A stretch of 64,000 bases of DNA from Roseivirga sp. (GTDB taxonomy: Bacteria; Bacteroidota; Bacteroidia; Cytophagales; Cyclobacteriaceae), in assembly GCA_029262895.1 (NCBI GenBank), contig JAJCYM010000056.1, forward strand, positions 124,001 through 188,000. Reading direction: 5' to 3'. Within the stretch, counting starts at the first letter, position 1; every line of letters begins with the position of its first letter. The position numbers and the translations under genes were made by a program. The notes under the pieces are model-generated. The model made no database searches. It was not told the origin of the DNA and saw only the letters and a program-made list of their open reading frames with translations. Below are positions 42,224 through 50,861 of the stretch, piece by piece.

Positions 42224-42961
42224 CTAATCTGAAAAGTGAAGATAGAGGGTAAATATATGCGTTGCAATGCGCTGCAACCCGTTGGTGAAAAAGTTGCTAT
42301 CCCCATTCAAGGCATTGATCAAACCCGAGGAGTATCTAAGCTCCGGAGCGAATTTAAAGTATTTGTTATAAAACTCCGCCCCAATACCTATCTCTCCCTT
42401 TAAATCAAATTTTCGGGTATTCAATCTTATTGCTGTCGGGTCTTCATCTGCCTTTCCGGAACGGATAGACCCTGAAAACCCTCCAATAATATACATTCTG
42501 GTATTCCCTCTTCGAAGAGATCGATATTTCAGGAAAATTCCCGGCTCCACTCTTGTGCTTTCAACAAGCTGTGTTTCCGAAGGCTGATCAGTGTAGTTGT
42601 ATGCAACAGCGTACTGATAAAGCCCTATTTTAACAGGAACCACTCTTAGGGTGAATTGGTCCTGAATTTTAAAATTTACCATAAAGCCAAGGTTAAAACC
42701 TGGTCTTTTTAGGGAGGTAATAGAACTCACATTTGCGTATTCTGCGCCATCAAACGCTGGAGAGTATTGTGTGTTAAAAGAGTTTTGATGAAAGCCTAAA
42801 AAGAAGCCATACTTAATGGCCTTCGAATCGCTTTCAGGCCGATTGATGGACGAATAATCCCTCACTTGTGCAAAGCCAAGAGACCCTGCAAGGCAAAGCA
42901 AGAGGAGTGTTATTTTTGCCCTACGTATATAGAGCTTATGCCAAAGGTTAATGGCTTGCAT
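42224..42961 (-). CDS. porT: PorT-family outer membrane beta-barrel (type IX secretion/gliding)
   Basis: A 245-residue protein with a signal peptide (ITLLLLCLAGSLGFAQ) and a beta-barrel body of amphipathic strands ending in an aromatic-rich tail (THIFTLYLHFSD). The family assignment rests on sequence pattern and on context: PorT/SprT is found directly after ubiE/menG in many Bacteroidota, as here. PorT is an outer membrane protein needed for the type IX secretion system. The start overlaps the end of menG by 52 bp; a later internal start is possible. No other secretion-system gene is in the window. Confidence 0.8.
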   Translation of the reverse strand: MQAINLWHKLYIRRAKITLLLLCLAGSLGFAQVRDYSSINRPESDSKAIKYGFFLGFHQNSFNTQYSPAFDGAEYANVSSITSLKRPGFNLGFMVNFKIQDQFTLRVVPVKIGLYQYAVAYNYTDQPSETQLVESTRVEPGIFLKYRSLRRGNTRMYIIGGFSGSIRSGKADEDPTAIRLNTRKFDLKGEIGIGAEFYNKYFKFAPELRYSSGLINALNGDSNFFTNGLQRIATHIFTLYLHFSD

Positions 42962-43632
42962 TCTGTCTTCTTAAATCCAACGCTATCTAATATATTCAGA
43001 AATCTCTGCCCATCGGGAAAAGCTTCAACTGATTCAGGCAAATAGGTATATGCCGCCTGATCCTTAGATACTACCTTGCCAATAATCGGGAGAATGTACT
43101 TAAAATAAAAATTGTACAATTGTTTCATAGGAAAGGCTGTTGGCCTTGAAAATTCAACTATGATTGTTTTCCCTCCCGGTTTGAGTACTCGGTACATATC
43201 CGCCAAACCCTTCTCCAGATTTTCAAAATTCCTTACACCAAAGGAAACGATCACTGCATCAAAGTTATTATCGTCAAAAAGCAGCTTTTCCGAATCACCC
43301 ATTTGTAATTCAATTTGCTCTTCAAGGCCTTTTTTCTTTATTTTCTGCCTACCTACCTCTAACATTCCAGAAGAAATATCAACGCCAATCACTTTTTCAG
43401 GCTTTAACGCGAGTGCTTCAATAGCAAAATCTCCGGTACCAGTGGCAATGTCTAAAATTGTTTTTGGTCTATCCTCCTTTAATAATCGAATGGCCTTTTT
43501 TCGCCATCGAATATCAATTCCCAAGCTTAGAAAGTGATTCAGAAAATCATAGCGATGGCTGATGTTGTCGAACATTTCTGCCACCTGCTCCTTCTTTGCC
43601 GTCTGCTTCTCCTTGTACGGTACTACTGTCAT
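42910..43632 (-). CDS. menG: Menaquinone biosynthesis methyltransferase MenG/UbiE
   Basis: A 240-residue SAM-dependent C-methyltransferase, the last step in menaquinone synthesis (demethylmenaquinone to menaquinone). Motifs: FDNISHRYDFLNHFLSLGID at residues 21-40, the SAM loop DIATGTGDFA, GVDISSGML, and FGVRNFENLEKGLADMYRVLKPGG. Length is normal. It heads a minus-strand group with porT and an SDR. Bacteroidota use menaquinone as their respiratory quinone, so the menG name is preferred. Confidence 0.93.
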   Translation of the reverse strand: MTVVPYKEKQTAKKEQVAEMFDNISHRYDFLNHFLSLGIDIRWRKKAIRLLKEDRPKTILDIATGTGDFAIEALALKPEKVIGVDISSGMLEVGRQKIKKKGLEEQIELQMGDSEKLLFDDNNFDAVIVSFGVRNFENLEKGLADMYRVLKPGGKTIIVEFSRPTAFPMKQLYNFYFKYILPIIGKVVSKDQAAYTYLPESVEAFPDGQRFLNILDSVGFKKTECKPLTFGISSIYVGQK

Positions 43633-43685
43633 AATCTGGGTGCAATAATACGAAGGAAACAGGGTGTTTTTGGCAATTATTCCGA

Positions 43686-44372
43686 TTAATCGTAGCTCAA
43701 TTTAGGATACCAATCTGCCCCTCTTCCTTCTGGGGTCATATCCAAGAAATTCCAAAGTGGCCAAGCCAAATCCATATGTCTGGGCTGCATACCACTTTTC
43801 ACATAAAGCATCTCCGTACCCCAAAAATGGTAAATCCCATCTGCCCTCTTCACGAAGATATTGCACATAGGCAATTGAGCACCTGAAGCATTTTCTCCAA
43901 AGTAGTCTGCATTATATGTGTTGTTGGCGGAAGAGAGCATCCTAAGATTCGACCACCCACGTTCATCGGCCATGGCCTGTACTCGATTTGCTGGTGACTT
44001 AGCCACAACGGCCAAACTCAACCTTTGCGATACATGAATAGCATTACCATTGGTACTGTCCAGTATGGCTGTACAGCTCACACATGGACTAGCCATTTCC
44101 GCACCAAACATATAATTATAGATAACCAAAGTAAATTTACCGGGATCAAATAGCTCCGATAACCTCACCTCTTCCACCTGGCCGTTGAGACCTATCCTCT
44201 CAAATACGTAATCTTCTTTGACCTTTCCACCTTTAGGAAGCTCTCTTCGCAAGGAAGCTACCTCTTCAATTCTGGCGCGCAAATCGATTTCTGCCTGAAG
44301 AAGCTTATCTCTATGTTCACGGTATTCAGGTGACTCACCTGGGAATTCTAGATCATGCAATGATTCTGTCAT
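43686..44372 (-). CDS. DUF899 thioredoxin-like protein
   Basis: A 228-residue protein of the DUF899 family. Signature parts: EYREHRDKLLQAEIDLRARIEEVASLRRELP at the start, FTLVIYNYMFGAEMASPCVSCTAILD with a CxxC (CVSC) in the thioredoxin-fold position, and VFVKRADG-like IFVKRADGIYHFWGTEML. Family members are cytoplasmic and probably redox-active, but the activity is undefined. It is monocistronic and divergent from the gene at 44457. Confidence 0.85.
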   Translation of the reverse strand: MTESLHDLEFPGESPEYREHRDKLLQAEIDLRARIEEVASLRRELPKGGKVKEDYVFERIGLNGQVEEVRLSELFDPGKFTLVIYNYMFGAEMASPCVSCTAILDSTNGNAIHVSQRLSLAVVAKSPANRVQAMADERGWSNLRMLSSANNTYNADYFGENASGAQLPMCNIFVKRADGIYHFWGTEMLYVKSGMQPRHMDLAWPLWNFLDMTPEGRGADWYPKLSYD

Positions 44373-44456
44373 GGTAATTTGTTTAAGAAATCGATTAGAT
44401 GACGTAATTTGAGCAATCGAAGGGACAAACCTTTCTATTTATTTTGGATTAATAAT

Positions 44457-45059
44457 ATGAACAAACTCAATTACAAAAAGCTCGGGGCAGAGAGCTTCCT
44501 TATCGTGTTTAGTGTTTTGTTCGCGCTGTTCATTTCTCAATTGGTCGAATCCAATAAGACTAAAAAGGAGACCCTTGCTGCAATGGAAAAGATCGATCTG
44601 GAAATAGAGCAGAATAATAAAGCCATGGATCGATGGGTAGAAAAACATCGAAGGGTCAAGGCCAGGTTAGACTCCCTGGTTTCTGGGCAGAATCCCGAAT
44701 TGATGGCTGAATTCAGAAAGCACAAATTCTTTGATCTGGACGTCCTGTTAAAAGGCGAATCGTTAATTGACGTTTTAATTGGTGAAACGGCATGGAAAAC
44801 TGCCCAATCCACAGAGATCATTTCAGAATTTGACTATGACGTAGTGGAAGAACTCACTTTGATTTACGGACTTCAGGATATTGTGCTGAATCAAACCATG
44901 TCCAAAATTTTAGATGCACTTTTTTCAAGGGAGACTCAAAACCTTGATAACCTTGAAGCGACTCTATATCAATTAGACATGTTATTTTACGAGTTAAACG
45001 GACAAGAAGGTGTATTATCAGCCTTGTACAAACAAAGCATAGAGACCAAACAGGACTAA
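44457..45059 (+). CDS. Single-pass membrane protein, DUF6090-like (paralogue 1)
   Basis: A 200-residue protein with one N-terminal transmembrane helix (ESFLIVFSVLFALFISQLV, residues 9-27) and a long helical domain (KETLAAMEKIDLEIEQNNKAM...). It shares layout and short motifs with the next gene: a membrane helix, then a region with AWKTAQSTEIIS matching AWETSKESGIAS there. This fits DUF6090, a Bacteroidota family of unknown function. The ATG at 44457 is preferred over 44409. The stop is 4 bp before the next start. Confidence 0.7.
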   Translation: MNKLNYKKLGAESFLIVFSVLFALFISQLVESNKTKKETLAAMEKIDLEIEQNNKAMDRWVEKHRRVKARLDSLVSGQNPELMAEFRKHKFFDLDVLLKGESLIDVLIGETAWKTAQSTEIISEFDYDVVEELTLIYGLQDIVLNQTMSKILDALFSRETQNLDNLEATLYQLDMLFYELNGQEGVLSALYKQSIETKQD

Positions 45060-45063
45060 CTCA

Positions 45064-45636
45064 ATGTCAAAGCTCAACCCAAAAAGGTTTCTTCTGGAAA
45101 TCTTCTCGATCATTTTTGCAGTATTGCTTGCCTTAGCGCTTGATTCCTGGAGAGAAAATCTAAATGAACAGAAAAGGATTGACAGGGCCCTTCAGGATAT
45201 TTTCCTGGAGGTAAATTCCTTCATGGCCCTTGAAGGTGCACTAAGCTTCAATAATGAGCAATTAGACCTGTTGGATTCAATGATCAGATTATATGAGGAC
45301 GGGGCGACAACACCGTTTCAAGGTGGTGTTGGAAGACCAGAGGTCAAAAACCTGGCGTGGGAAACCTCGAAAGAAAGTGGAATTGCCAGCGGTTTTAATA
45401 GACAGCTGTCCCTGGATTTAGCGGAAGTATATGTTGAGTTTGACCGCCTTCAACAGATTCTGGAATATAGCAGAGAGTTTAACTTAAAAGTAGATCCGGA
45501 AATGTCTGAATATACCAGAGCTCGTCATGTTAGAAGACAAATTCAGCAAACAATTTTCAGGTGTGTTGAAGTACAACGAAAGGCCAGCGATTTTTTAGAG
45601 CAATACAAGGATTCAAAATATGTAAATGCGCAATAG
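45064..45636 (+). CDS. Single-pass membrane protein, DUF6090-like (paralogue 2)
   Basis: A 190-residue relative of the preceding protein. Helix LLEIFSIIFAVLLALALDSW (residues 9-28) anchors it, and the basic KRIDRALQDIFLEVNSFM begins the soluble helical part. Tandem position and shared motifs indicate gene duplication; the products may form a heteromer. Function unknown. A short hairpin with an AGAGGC/GCCTCT stem follows the stop. Confidence 0.7.
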   Translation: MSKLNPKRFLLEIFSIIFAVLLALALDSWRENLNEQKRIDRALQDIFLEVNSFMALEGALSFNNEQLDLLDSMIRLYEDGATTPFQGGVGRPEVKNLAWETSKESGIASGFNRQLSLDLAEVYVEFDRLQQILEYSREFNLKVDPEMSEYTRARHVRRQIQQTIFRCVEVQRKASDFLEQYKDSKYVNAQ

Positions 45637-45701
45637 CAAAGAGGCCACCGTAGGCAGCCTCTCGCTCATCAACCGTACTGCATTACAGTTAACGCTGGGT
45701 A

Positions 45702-46907
45702 CTAAAGAAACAACTTCATATTTATTCCAAAGCTCCAATTAGCCTCTTCTAACCTAATATCTGAAAGTATCTCCATGGGTTGGTGCACTTCACCAAAGCC
45801 ATCGAAGCTGGCACTTGTATTTAGCCAATAAGCCGTTGCTTCAAGACCGAATTTTAGTCTACCCCTCCCAATATCCAACCCGAAGCTCGCCCCTCTTTTT
45901 AATATCTTTCCAGCACCATTTCCACCTATACCAGAAATGTCGCCTCTCTGGTAAAACACACCTATTGATGGATTTATGACATTTCTAAGGCTACCCATCG
46001 AAAATCCAAAGCCGGACATACTAACATAATGGGTAGCGTCAAAAGTATCATAACCACCTCCATGATGGCTCTGCCTTCCATTGCCGCCTCCGTTTCTATG
46101 TCCGGCAGAATTTCCAAAGTTTCCAAATCCCCCAAAGCCTGTCTCTTCTCCAAACTCCAATTCCTGTGTCATATAATCTGCACCAATCTGGAAGTTTCTG
46201 GCGAGTGGCAGGCGAACACCTAGCTTGTACCCGATGGCATAATTGGCATCAATAAAGTCACCATTGTCAAGATTCAGGCTGGTAGGCAGGTCATAGGTAG
46301 CCCCTGCATTAATGCCAAGCAGATATTTTTGATATGGTTTTCTTACTCTTTCTTTTTTCACCACAATCTTCTCAGGAGTTGGTTCCTCAGCCTCTATTGG
46401 CATAGCAGGTTTGGGCTGTACAACTGGATCTGTCTTTTTTAGTTTTGGAGGTTCGACCTGGGTTATCACCGGAGGTGGCACCTCTAAATCGCCTTTCTTA
46501 ACCAGCCCCTGAATCACCACAGTCCATTTTTTGGGATTGTTTTCATCTTGAACAAAAATAGGACTGGCTTGGCGTTGCCAGTTAATATTTTGAATTGTCA
46601 GAAGATCAATCAAATGATCATTGATGGTCAAGTAATCCTTTTCAAGAATTGTCTTGTAAGCGGCTGTGCTCACCACAGGGTTCAGCCGTAGGTTGATTGC
46701 ATTTTGAATTGCATCCAACGTAGCATCCATTACCATCTTCTTTTTCACGCTCACGTTTATATCATCGTGGATATCTTTACTATTGGCCAAAACCATAGTC
46801 GCCTCCCCCATCACTTCATGCCATTTGGTGTGCCATTGTGCTTGCAGGTTCATGGTACCAACAACCATCAGCACCACAATAATTTTCATCCTTATCATCT
46901 TCATCAT
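45702..46907 (-). CDS. Exported protein with C-terminal outer-membrane-barrel-like domain
   Basis: A 401-residue exported protein (signal MIRMKIIVVLMVVGTMNLQAQ). Residues 22-130 form an alpha/beta domain (EATMVLANSKDIHDDINVSVKKKMVMDATLDAIQNAIN) that I do not recognise. A proline-rich linker (PPPVITQVEPPKLKK...) crosses to a barrel-like part with alternating strands, a glycine-rich loop near 275-305 (GFGGFGNFGNSAGHRNGGGNG), and an aromatic C-terminus (FGINMKLFL). It is the third gene of the sigma-linked group. The linker suggests it crosses the periplasm or peptidoglycan. Confidence 0.6.
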   Translation of the reverse strand: MMKMIRMKIIVVLMVVGTMNLQAQWHTKWHEVMGEATMVLANSKDIHDDINVSVKKKMVMDATLDAIQNAINLRLNPVVSTAAYKTILEKDYLTINDHLIDLLTIQNINWQRQASPIFVQDENNPKKWTVVIQGLVKKGDLEVPPPVITQVEPPKLKKTDPVVQPKPAMPIEAEEPTPEKIVVKKERVRKPYQKYLLGINAGATYDLPTSLNLDNGDFIDANYAIGYKLGVRLPLARNFQIGADYMTQELEFGEETGFGGFGNFGNSAGHRNGGGNGRQSHHGGGYDTFDATHYVSMSGFGFSMGSLRNVINPSIGVFYQRGDISGIGGNGAGKILKRGASFGLDIGRGRLKFGLEATAYWLNTSASFDGFGEVHQPMEILSDIRLEEANWSFGINMKLFL

Positions 46908-46963
46908 ATCTTTTCTTGCATCTTCTAAATGCAGGGTAAAGCATGATGGTTACAATTGTTGAT

Positions 46964-48496
46964 TTATAATTTCAATTGAAATCCTAAACGCACCGAAAAG
47001 CGGCCTTCGGAAGGAAATAGAGAGAAAGGATTCTGGTAAACTGGTACCGCAAACAAGTTCATACGGTCGTTTAGATTGTAGAGTGCTCCAAATCCAATGG
47101 TGTAATAAGTATTGGATTGATTCAGTATTTTTTGGCTGGTTTCATAAGTAAATCCGGCCCTAAACAAGGCTTTTAACTTTTTCTGACCCATTTGATAATT
47201 ATAAGTGAGGGCCATTCTCAGCCTGTCGTTTTTAGTCCTTTGACCCAGATTATGCCCTCCTCGCATCACGGCAGATATTTCAACAAATGAATACGAGTTC
47301 AAGTATTTACCAACGCCTAAACCAACGTAGTTACGATGGGTAAAGGACATCTGTGGGGTAATGAACCAACCTTTCCAATAATTTGGATCATTAGTACCTA
47401 ATCTTAAAAGCGGTCGTCTTGAAGATCCCTTGGATTTGTTTTTTTGTTGAAAAAGATCGAATTGCATTCCTACGTTCGCAGAGAACGACCAATCTCTGGT
47501 ACCTACCAGCGATTGTTGATAAGAAATCATTGAGGTCAACCGGGTTCCTGATTTTAAGTCATAGAATAACCCCATGCCTAGAGAGGGCCCATTGTTATTG
47601 TAAAAAGCCATCCCTATGGCGCCCTCAATAGCCAATTTCAGTTTTGATTTCCCTATAAGTCTGGTGTATCCCAATTTCCATTGGAAGCGTGACATGCTCA
47701 ATGAGACAAAACCCTGGTCAGACAAATAGAGCCCGCCTCCGAATACCACACCTACCCTACCCTCATTCTGTAAAAAGCTGAAGTGATTATTGGGTGAATA
47801 CCCATAACCCAGACCCACATGCCCAAACCACTTGCGCTTTCTTTTGGAGACAGAGTCTTGGCTGTACCTAAAGTTTGTGGCCAACCCATCAATCCCTCCA
47901 TCGAATCGGGGAAGAGGTGACAAGGGGAGCGACAATCTAAGCGGTGAAATTTCAAGCATACCCTGATCTTTCAAACCGCTACCCAAATCTGGTCCATTTC
48001 CCTGCCTATTGATATCATCAGTTACAGACCCCACAGGTTTTTCATCTGTCGATTCTATTGGAAACTCATTTGTTTCCTGATCTTCTATACCAGACTTTAC
48101 AATTCTGTCGTCTCCGAGTGTGGCAACCGGCAAGTCGCTTTGGACAATTCCTTTAGGAATCGTTTCCTTATCAGAAATTCCTCCGGCTTCCTGGTTGGTG
48201 ACTTTCTTGCTCTCGTCTGACGATTTTCCAACAATGTCTTCAATCTCCGATTTCGTCTCATTCTTCTCTATGTTTTTGCTTTCTTTTTGGGACAACCAAA
48301 TACCCCCGGCAACCAGGGTTAGAACCACGGCTCCGATCAAGACCTTCTTCCATAAGGCGATACCAACTGTGCCAACACCTGTTCCATAACCAATTTCAGC
48401 TGCTATACCAGCCCATAATTTCTCTTCAGGTTCTTCCTTATATCCCTTAAGGTCGTCCTTGAATATTTTATCGATATAGTGATTGTTCTCTTTCAC
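46964..48496 (-). CDS. Sigma-linked membrane protein with predicted C-terminal beta-barrel
   Basis: A 510-residue protein that starts with GTG at 48496, overlapping the sigma stop by one base (TAGTG), so it is translationally coupled. Residues 1-40 are cytoplasmic (YIDKIFKDDLKGYKEEPEEKLWAGIAAEI), an anti-sigma-like segment. One helix follows (KVLIGAVVLTLVAGGIWLS, about 52-70), then a polar linker (71-190) and then about 300 residues of alternating strands ending SVRLGFQLKL, typical of outer membrane barrels. An inner-membrane anchor plus barrel in one chain is unusual: it would span the envelope or act as a sensor of barrel assembly. It is probably the regulator of the adjacent sigma factor. 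Function inferred. Confidence 0.6.
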   Translation of the reverse strand: MKENNHYIDKIFKDDLKGYKEEPEEKLWAGIAAEIGYGTGVGTVGIALWKKVLIGAVVLTLVAGGIWLSQKESKNIEKNETKSEIEDIVGKSSDESKKVTNQEAGGISDKETIPKGIVQSDLPVATLGDDRIVKSGIEDQETNEFPIESTDEKPVGSVTDDINRQGNGPDLGSGLKDQGMLEISPLRLSLPLSPLPRFDGGIDGLATNFRYSQDSVSKRKRKWFGHVGLGYGYSPNNHFSFLQNEGRVGVVFGGGLYLSDQGFVSLSMSRFQWKLGYTRLIGKSKLKLAIEGAIGMAFYNNNGPSLGMGLFYDLKSGTRLTSMISYQQSLVGTRDWSFSANVGMQFDLFQQKNKSKGSSRRPLLRLGTNDPNYWKGWFITPQMSFTHRNYVGLGVGKYLNSYSFVEISAVMRGGHNLGQRTKNDRLRMALTYNYQMGQKKLKALFRAGFTYETSQKILNQSNTYYTIGFGALYNLNDRMNLFAVPVYQNPFSLFPSEGRFSVRLGFQLKL

Positions 48497-49035
48497 TATG
48501 CACTCATTTGCTGTTCTAATTGCTTCTGTAAAATAGCCCTTGCCCGCATTAGCCTCACCTTGGAATTAGACAGACTAATGTTGAGCATTTCTGCTATTTC
48601 TTTATGCGAATACCCTTCAATCGAATATAAATTGAAGACCATTCTGTAATCATCTGGTAATTGCTGAATCAGCTCGATAAGCTCTTTTGCATTCTGAACA
48701 TCAATGGAGGCCATGGAGCTATCAAGCACTTCTTCCAACAACTCATTGCTTGCAACATCATGTTTTTTGTTTCTCCTTATGTGTTCAAGGCAAGCATTAA
48801 TCATCACCCTACGAATCCAAAACACCAATGCCTGCCGGGGTTCGTACTTGTCCAAATTTTTAAAAACCCTGATAAACCCCTCCTGCAACATGTCATTCGC
48901 CTCTTCTCTGCACTTGGCATATCTTAAACAAAGCCCATACATATCCGCCCTGTACTTTGAGTAAAGGCTATATTGGGCCTGTTGATTTCCTTTCAGACAG
49001 CCCTCCAAAAGTCTATTTTCTTTCAGCGGTTGCAA
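48496..49035 (-). CDS. ECF-type RNA polymerase sigma factor
   Basis: A 179-residue sigma-70 factor of the ECF class. Region 2 is YSLYSKYRADMYGLCLRYAKCREEANDMLQEGFIRVFKNLDKY, and region 4 is LPDDYRMVFNLYSIEGYSHKEIAEMLNISLSNSKVRLMRARAIL. No ATG lies in frame at a sensible place: the start appears to be TTG at 49035 (an in-frame stop lies 15 bp upstream), and a downstream non-ATG start cannot be excluded. It begins the three-gene group with the two envelope proteins, suggesting envelope stress control. Confidence 0.85.
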   Translation of the reverse strand: MQPLKENRLLEGCLKGNQQAQYSLYSKYRADMYGLCLRYAKCREEANDMLQEGFIRVFKNLDKYEPRQALVFWIRRVMINACLEHIRRNKKHDVASNELLEEVLDSSMASIDVQNAKELIELIQQLPDDYRMVFNLYSIEGYSHKEIAEMLNISLSNSKVRLMRARAILQKQLEQQMSA

Positions 49036-49149
49036 TGAGCTTAAGCTATACTATCATTCCTACATACGACCCAGCGCGAAATACCCTACAAGCGATATCT
49101 CAACTTCTGAATGCAGAAAGAATGCCATTGGTTACAATGGCGCAAAAAA

Positions 49150-49178
49150 AAAGCCACGAAACAAAGTTTCGTGGCTTT
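49150..49178 (-). terminator. FKBP gene terminator
   Basis: AAAGCCACGAAAC and GTTTCGTGGCTTT form a perfect 13-bp stem with a 3-base loop. On the minus strand a run of T follows, ending transcription from the FKBP gene. Confidence 0.85.
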
Positions 49179-49197
49179 CTTAACAAGTTTTAAGATT

Positions 49198-49626
49198 TTA
49201 ATTAATGGAAACCAGCTCGATATCAAATATTAAGTCTTTGCCGGCCAAATCATGGTTGGCATCTATAACCACTTTATCTTCATGAACTTCGGCTACCTTA
49301 ACAGGCATCTGCTGACCATTCGGTTGTGACATCGCTAATTGCTGACCTATCTCAGGCTTCAAATCGGCCGGAAGGTTTTGTCTTGGTACATCAATAATTA
49401 ATTCGGGATTAGATTCCCCATAGGCTTCAGCCGCTGAAATCTCAGCCGTTACTTTCTCACCAATCTCCATTCCATACACAGCGGCATCAAATCCTTTGAT
49501 CATCATACCCGCTCCAACTTCAAATTCGAGAGGTGCTCGACCTTCCGAAGAATCGAAGACGGTTCCATCATTGAGTTTGCCTGTATAGTGCACTTTTACA
49601 TTATCTCCGGCCTTTGCTTTAGACAT
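49198..49626 (-). CDS. FKBP-type peptidyl-prolyl isomerase, SlyD-like
   Basis: A 142-residue cytoplasmic isomerase of proline peptide bonds. It starts GDNVKVHYTGKLNDGTVFDSSEGRAPLEFEVGAGMMIKGFDAAVYGM, the first FKBP part, and contains an inserted flap (IDVPRQNLPADLKPEIGQQL) as in SlyD, ending with NHDLAGKDLIFDIELVSI. The histidine-rich C-terminal tail of SlyD is absent. It has a promoter of phylum type (TAACTTTG, minus strand 49672-49665) and a strong terminator. It may act as a chaperone for nascent proteins. Confidence 0.9.
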   Translation of the reverse strand: MSKAKAGDNVKVHYTGKLNDGTVFDSSEGRAPLEFEVGAGMMIKGFDAAVYGMEIGEKVTAEISAAEAYGESNPELIIDVPRQNLPADLKPEIGQQLAMSQPNGQQMPVKVAEVHEDKVVIDANHDLAGKDLIFDIELVSIN

Positions 49627-49664
49627 ATTATCTTGTTTTAAATTTTCTGATTTTCAATGGTTTG

Positions 49665-49672
49665 CAAAGTTA
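49665..49672 (-). promoter_or_regulatory. FKBP gene -7 box
   Basis: TAACTTTG on the minus strand, followed by C, matches TAnnTTTGC. A TTG lies 18 bp upstream. Predicted leader is about 30 bases. Confidence 0.5.
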
Positions 49673-49717
49673 TATAAAAGATCAGGCAATCAAATTCTGA
49701 TTAAATAATTAGTTAGC

Positions 49718-49725
49718 TACTTTTG
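49718..49725 (+). promoter_or_regulatory. engB -7 box
   Basis: TACTTTTG, followed by C, matches the TAnnTTTGC element. It ends only 4 bp before the engB ATG at 49730, so transcription would begin at or next to the start codon. The -33 position reads TTC rather than TTG. Confidence 0.45.
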
Positions 49726-49729
49726 CAGC

Positions 49730-50317
49730 ATGATTAAAGAGGCCAAGTTCGTCATCAGCAATACGGACTATAAAAAATGTCCACCAGCCGATAAACCAGA
49801 ATTCGCATTTATCGGCAGATCCAATGTGGGAAAGTCATCTTTGATCAATATGCTTACGGAGCGTAAGAATCTGGCTAAAACTTCAGGTAAACCTGGAAAA
49901 ACGCAACTAATCAATCATTTTATCATTGACGAAAGTTGGTTTTTGGTGGATTTGCCGGGATACGGCTATGCCAAAACCAGCAAAACGAATCGAGCCGCAT
50001 GGAGTAAGATGATTGAACAATACCTAATCAACAGAGAAAACCTCCAGTTGGTATTCGTCTTAATCGATAGCCGCTTAGAACCACAGAAAATCGATCTGGA
50101 ATTCATCAATTGGCTAGGCAAAAATAGCATTCCCCTGGCACTGGCATTTACCAAAACAGACAAGCAAACCAGGAACAAAACGGAAAGGTCAATTGCTCTT
50201 TTCAGAAATGCGCTATTGAAAACCTGGGAAGAAACTCCTTTGATATTTTCTACCTCAGCAGAAACAGCCGCTGGAAGAGAAGACCTTCTGAGCTATATTT
50301 TAGACATCGTCAATTAG
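49730..50317 (+). CDS. engB: Ribosome biogenesis GTPase EngB (YsxC/YihA)
   Basis: A 195-residue GTPase needed for assembly of the large ribosomal subunit. P-loop GRSNVGKSSL is near residues 29-38, then the G2 segment GKPGKTQ, the G3 motif DLPGYG, the G4 motif TKTD, and a final SAETAAG. The start MIKEAKFVISNTDYKKCP matches the family N-terminus, so the ATG at 49730 is firm even though the promoter box ends 4 bp before it. It leads a plus-strand run with the DUF5606 gene. Confidence 0.95.
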   Translation: MIKEAKFVISNTDYKKCPPADKPEFAFIGRSNVGKSSLINMLTERKNLAKTSGKPGKTQLINHFIIDESWFLVDLPGYGYAKTSKTNRAAWSKMIEQYLINRENLQLVFVLIDSRLEPQKIDLEFINWLGKNSIPLALAFTKTDKQTRNKTERSIALFRNALLKTWEETPLIFSTSAETAAGREDLLSYILDIVN

Positions 50318-50386
50318 TCCCAATTTTTCTTGCATACCTAGGCCAGCATTTCCTTTCTTTGCCCCATAAATAGACAAGCTTAAAAA

Positions 50387-50848
50387 ATGAAATTCGAAGA
50401 AATCGCATCAGTTGCAGGAAAAGGAGGATTGTTTAAAGTACTAAGTCCCTCGAAATCAGGAGTCATTTTGGAGTCAATGGATGAAAAAAAGACCAAGCTT
50501 GTAGTAGGTGCTGATGCACGAGTATCCATTCTAAGTGAGATTTCCATCTATACTCATTCCGATGAAGGCTCTTCCCCACTGGAAGATGTAATGTCAAAGA
50601 TTCACTCAGAATTTGATGGAGATACAGGTCTGGACAAAAATTCTGATCCCGATGAACTGAAGTCCTTCCTGAAGCACATCTTGCCGGATTATGATGAAGA
50701 GCGGGTCTATGTCTCCGACATCAAAAAATTGGTCACCTGGTATAATACCCTGGCTCAGAAGTTTCCTGCAGTATTCCAAAAAGAAGAAGCCCCGAATGAA
50801 GAGGCCTCAACAGAGAATGAAGAGACCTCGCCTGACGAGGAAGAATAG
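50387..50848 (+). CDS. DUF5606 protein
   Basis: A 153-residue protein beginning MKFEEIASVAGKGGLFKVLSPSKSGVILESMDEKKTKLVVG, a pattern of the DUF5606 family, restricted to Bacteroidota as far as I know. The N-terminal beta-rich part resembles a small RNA- or protein-binding barrel. The tail (EEAPNEEASTENEETSPDEEE) is strongly acidic and disordered. It is 14 bp from the next gene. A TTTCTTTG box at 50354 with TTG 21 bp upstream could be its own promoter. Function unknown. Confidence 0.8.
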   Translation: MKFEEIASVAGKGGLFKVLSPSKSGVILESMDEKKTKLVVGADARVSILSEISIYTHSDEGSSPLEDVMSKIHSEFDGDTGLDKNSDPDELKSFLKHILPDYDEERVYVSDIKKLVTWYNTLAQKFPAVFQKEEAPNEEASTENEETSPDEEE

Positions 50849-50861
50849 CAAGTAGCCGATC

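Noticed and set aside
48957-49193. Small plus-strand open frame between the sigma and FKBP genes
   Set aside because: Its end runs through the FKBP terminator hairpin, and the sequence has no family pattern.
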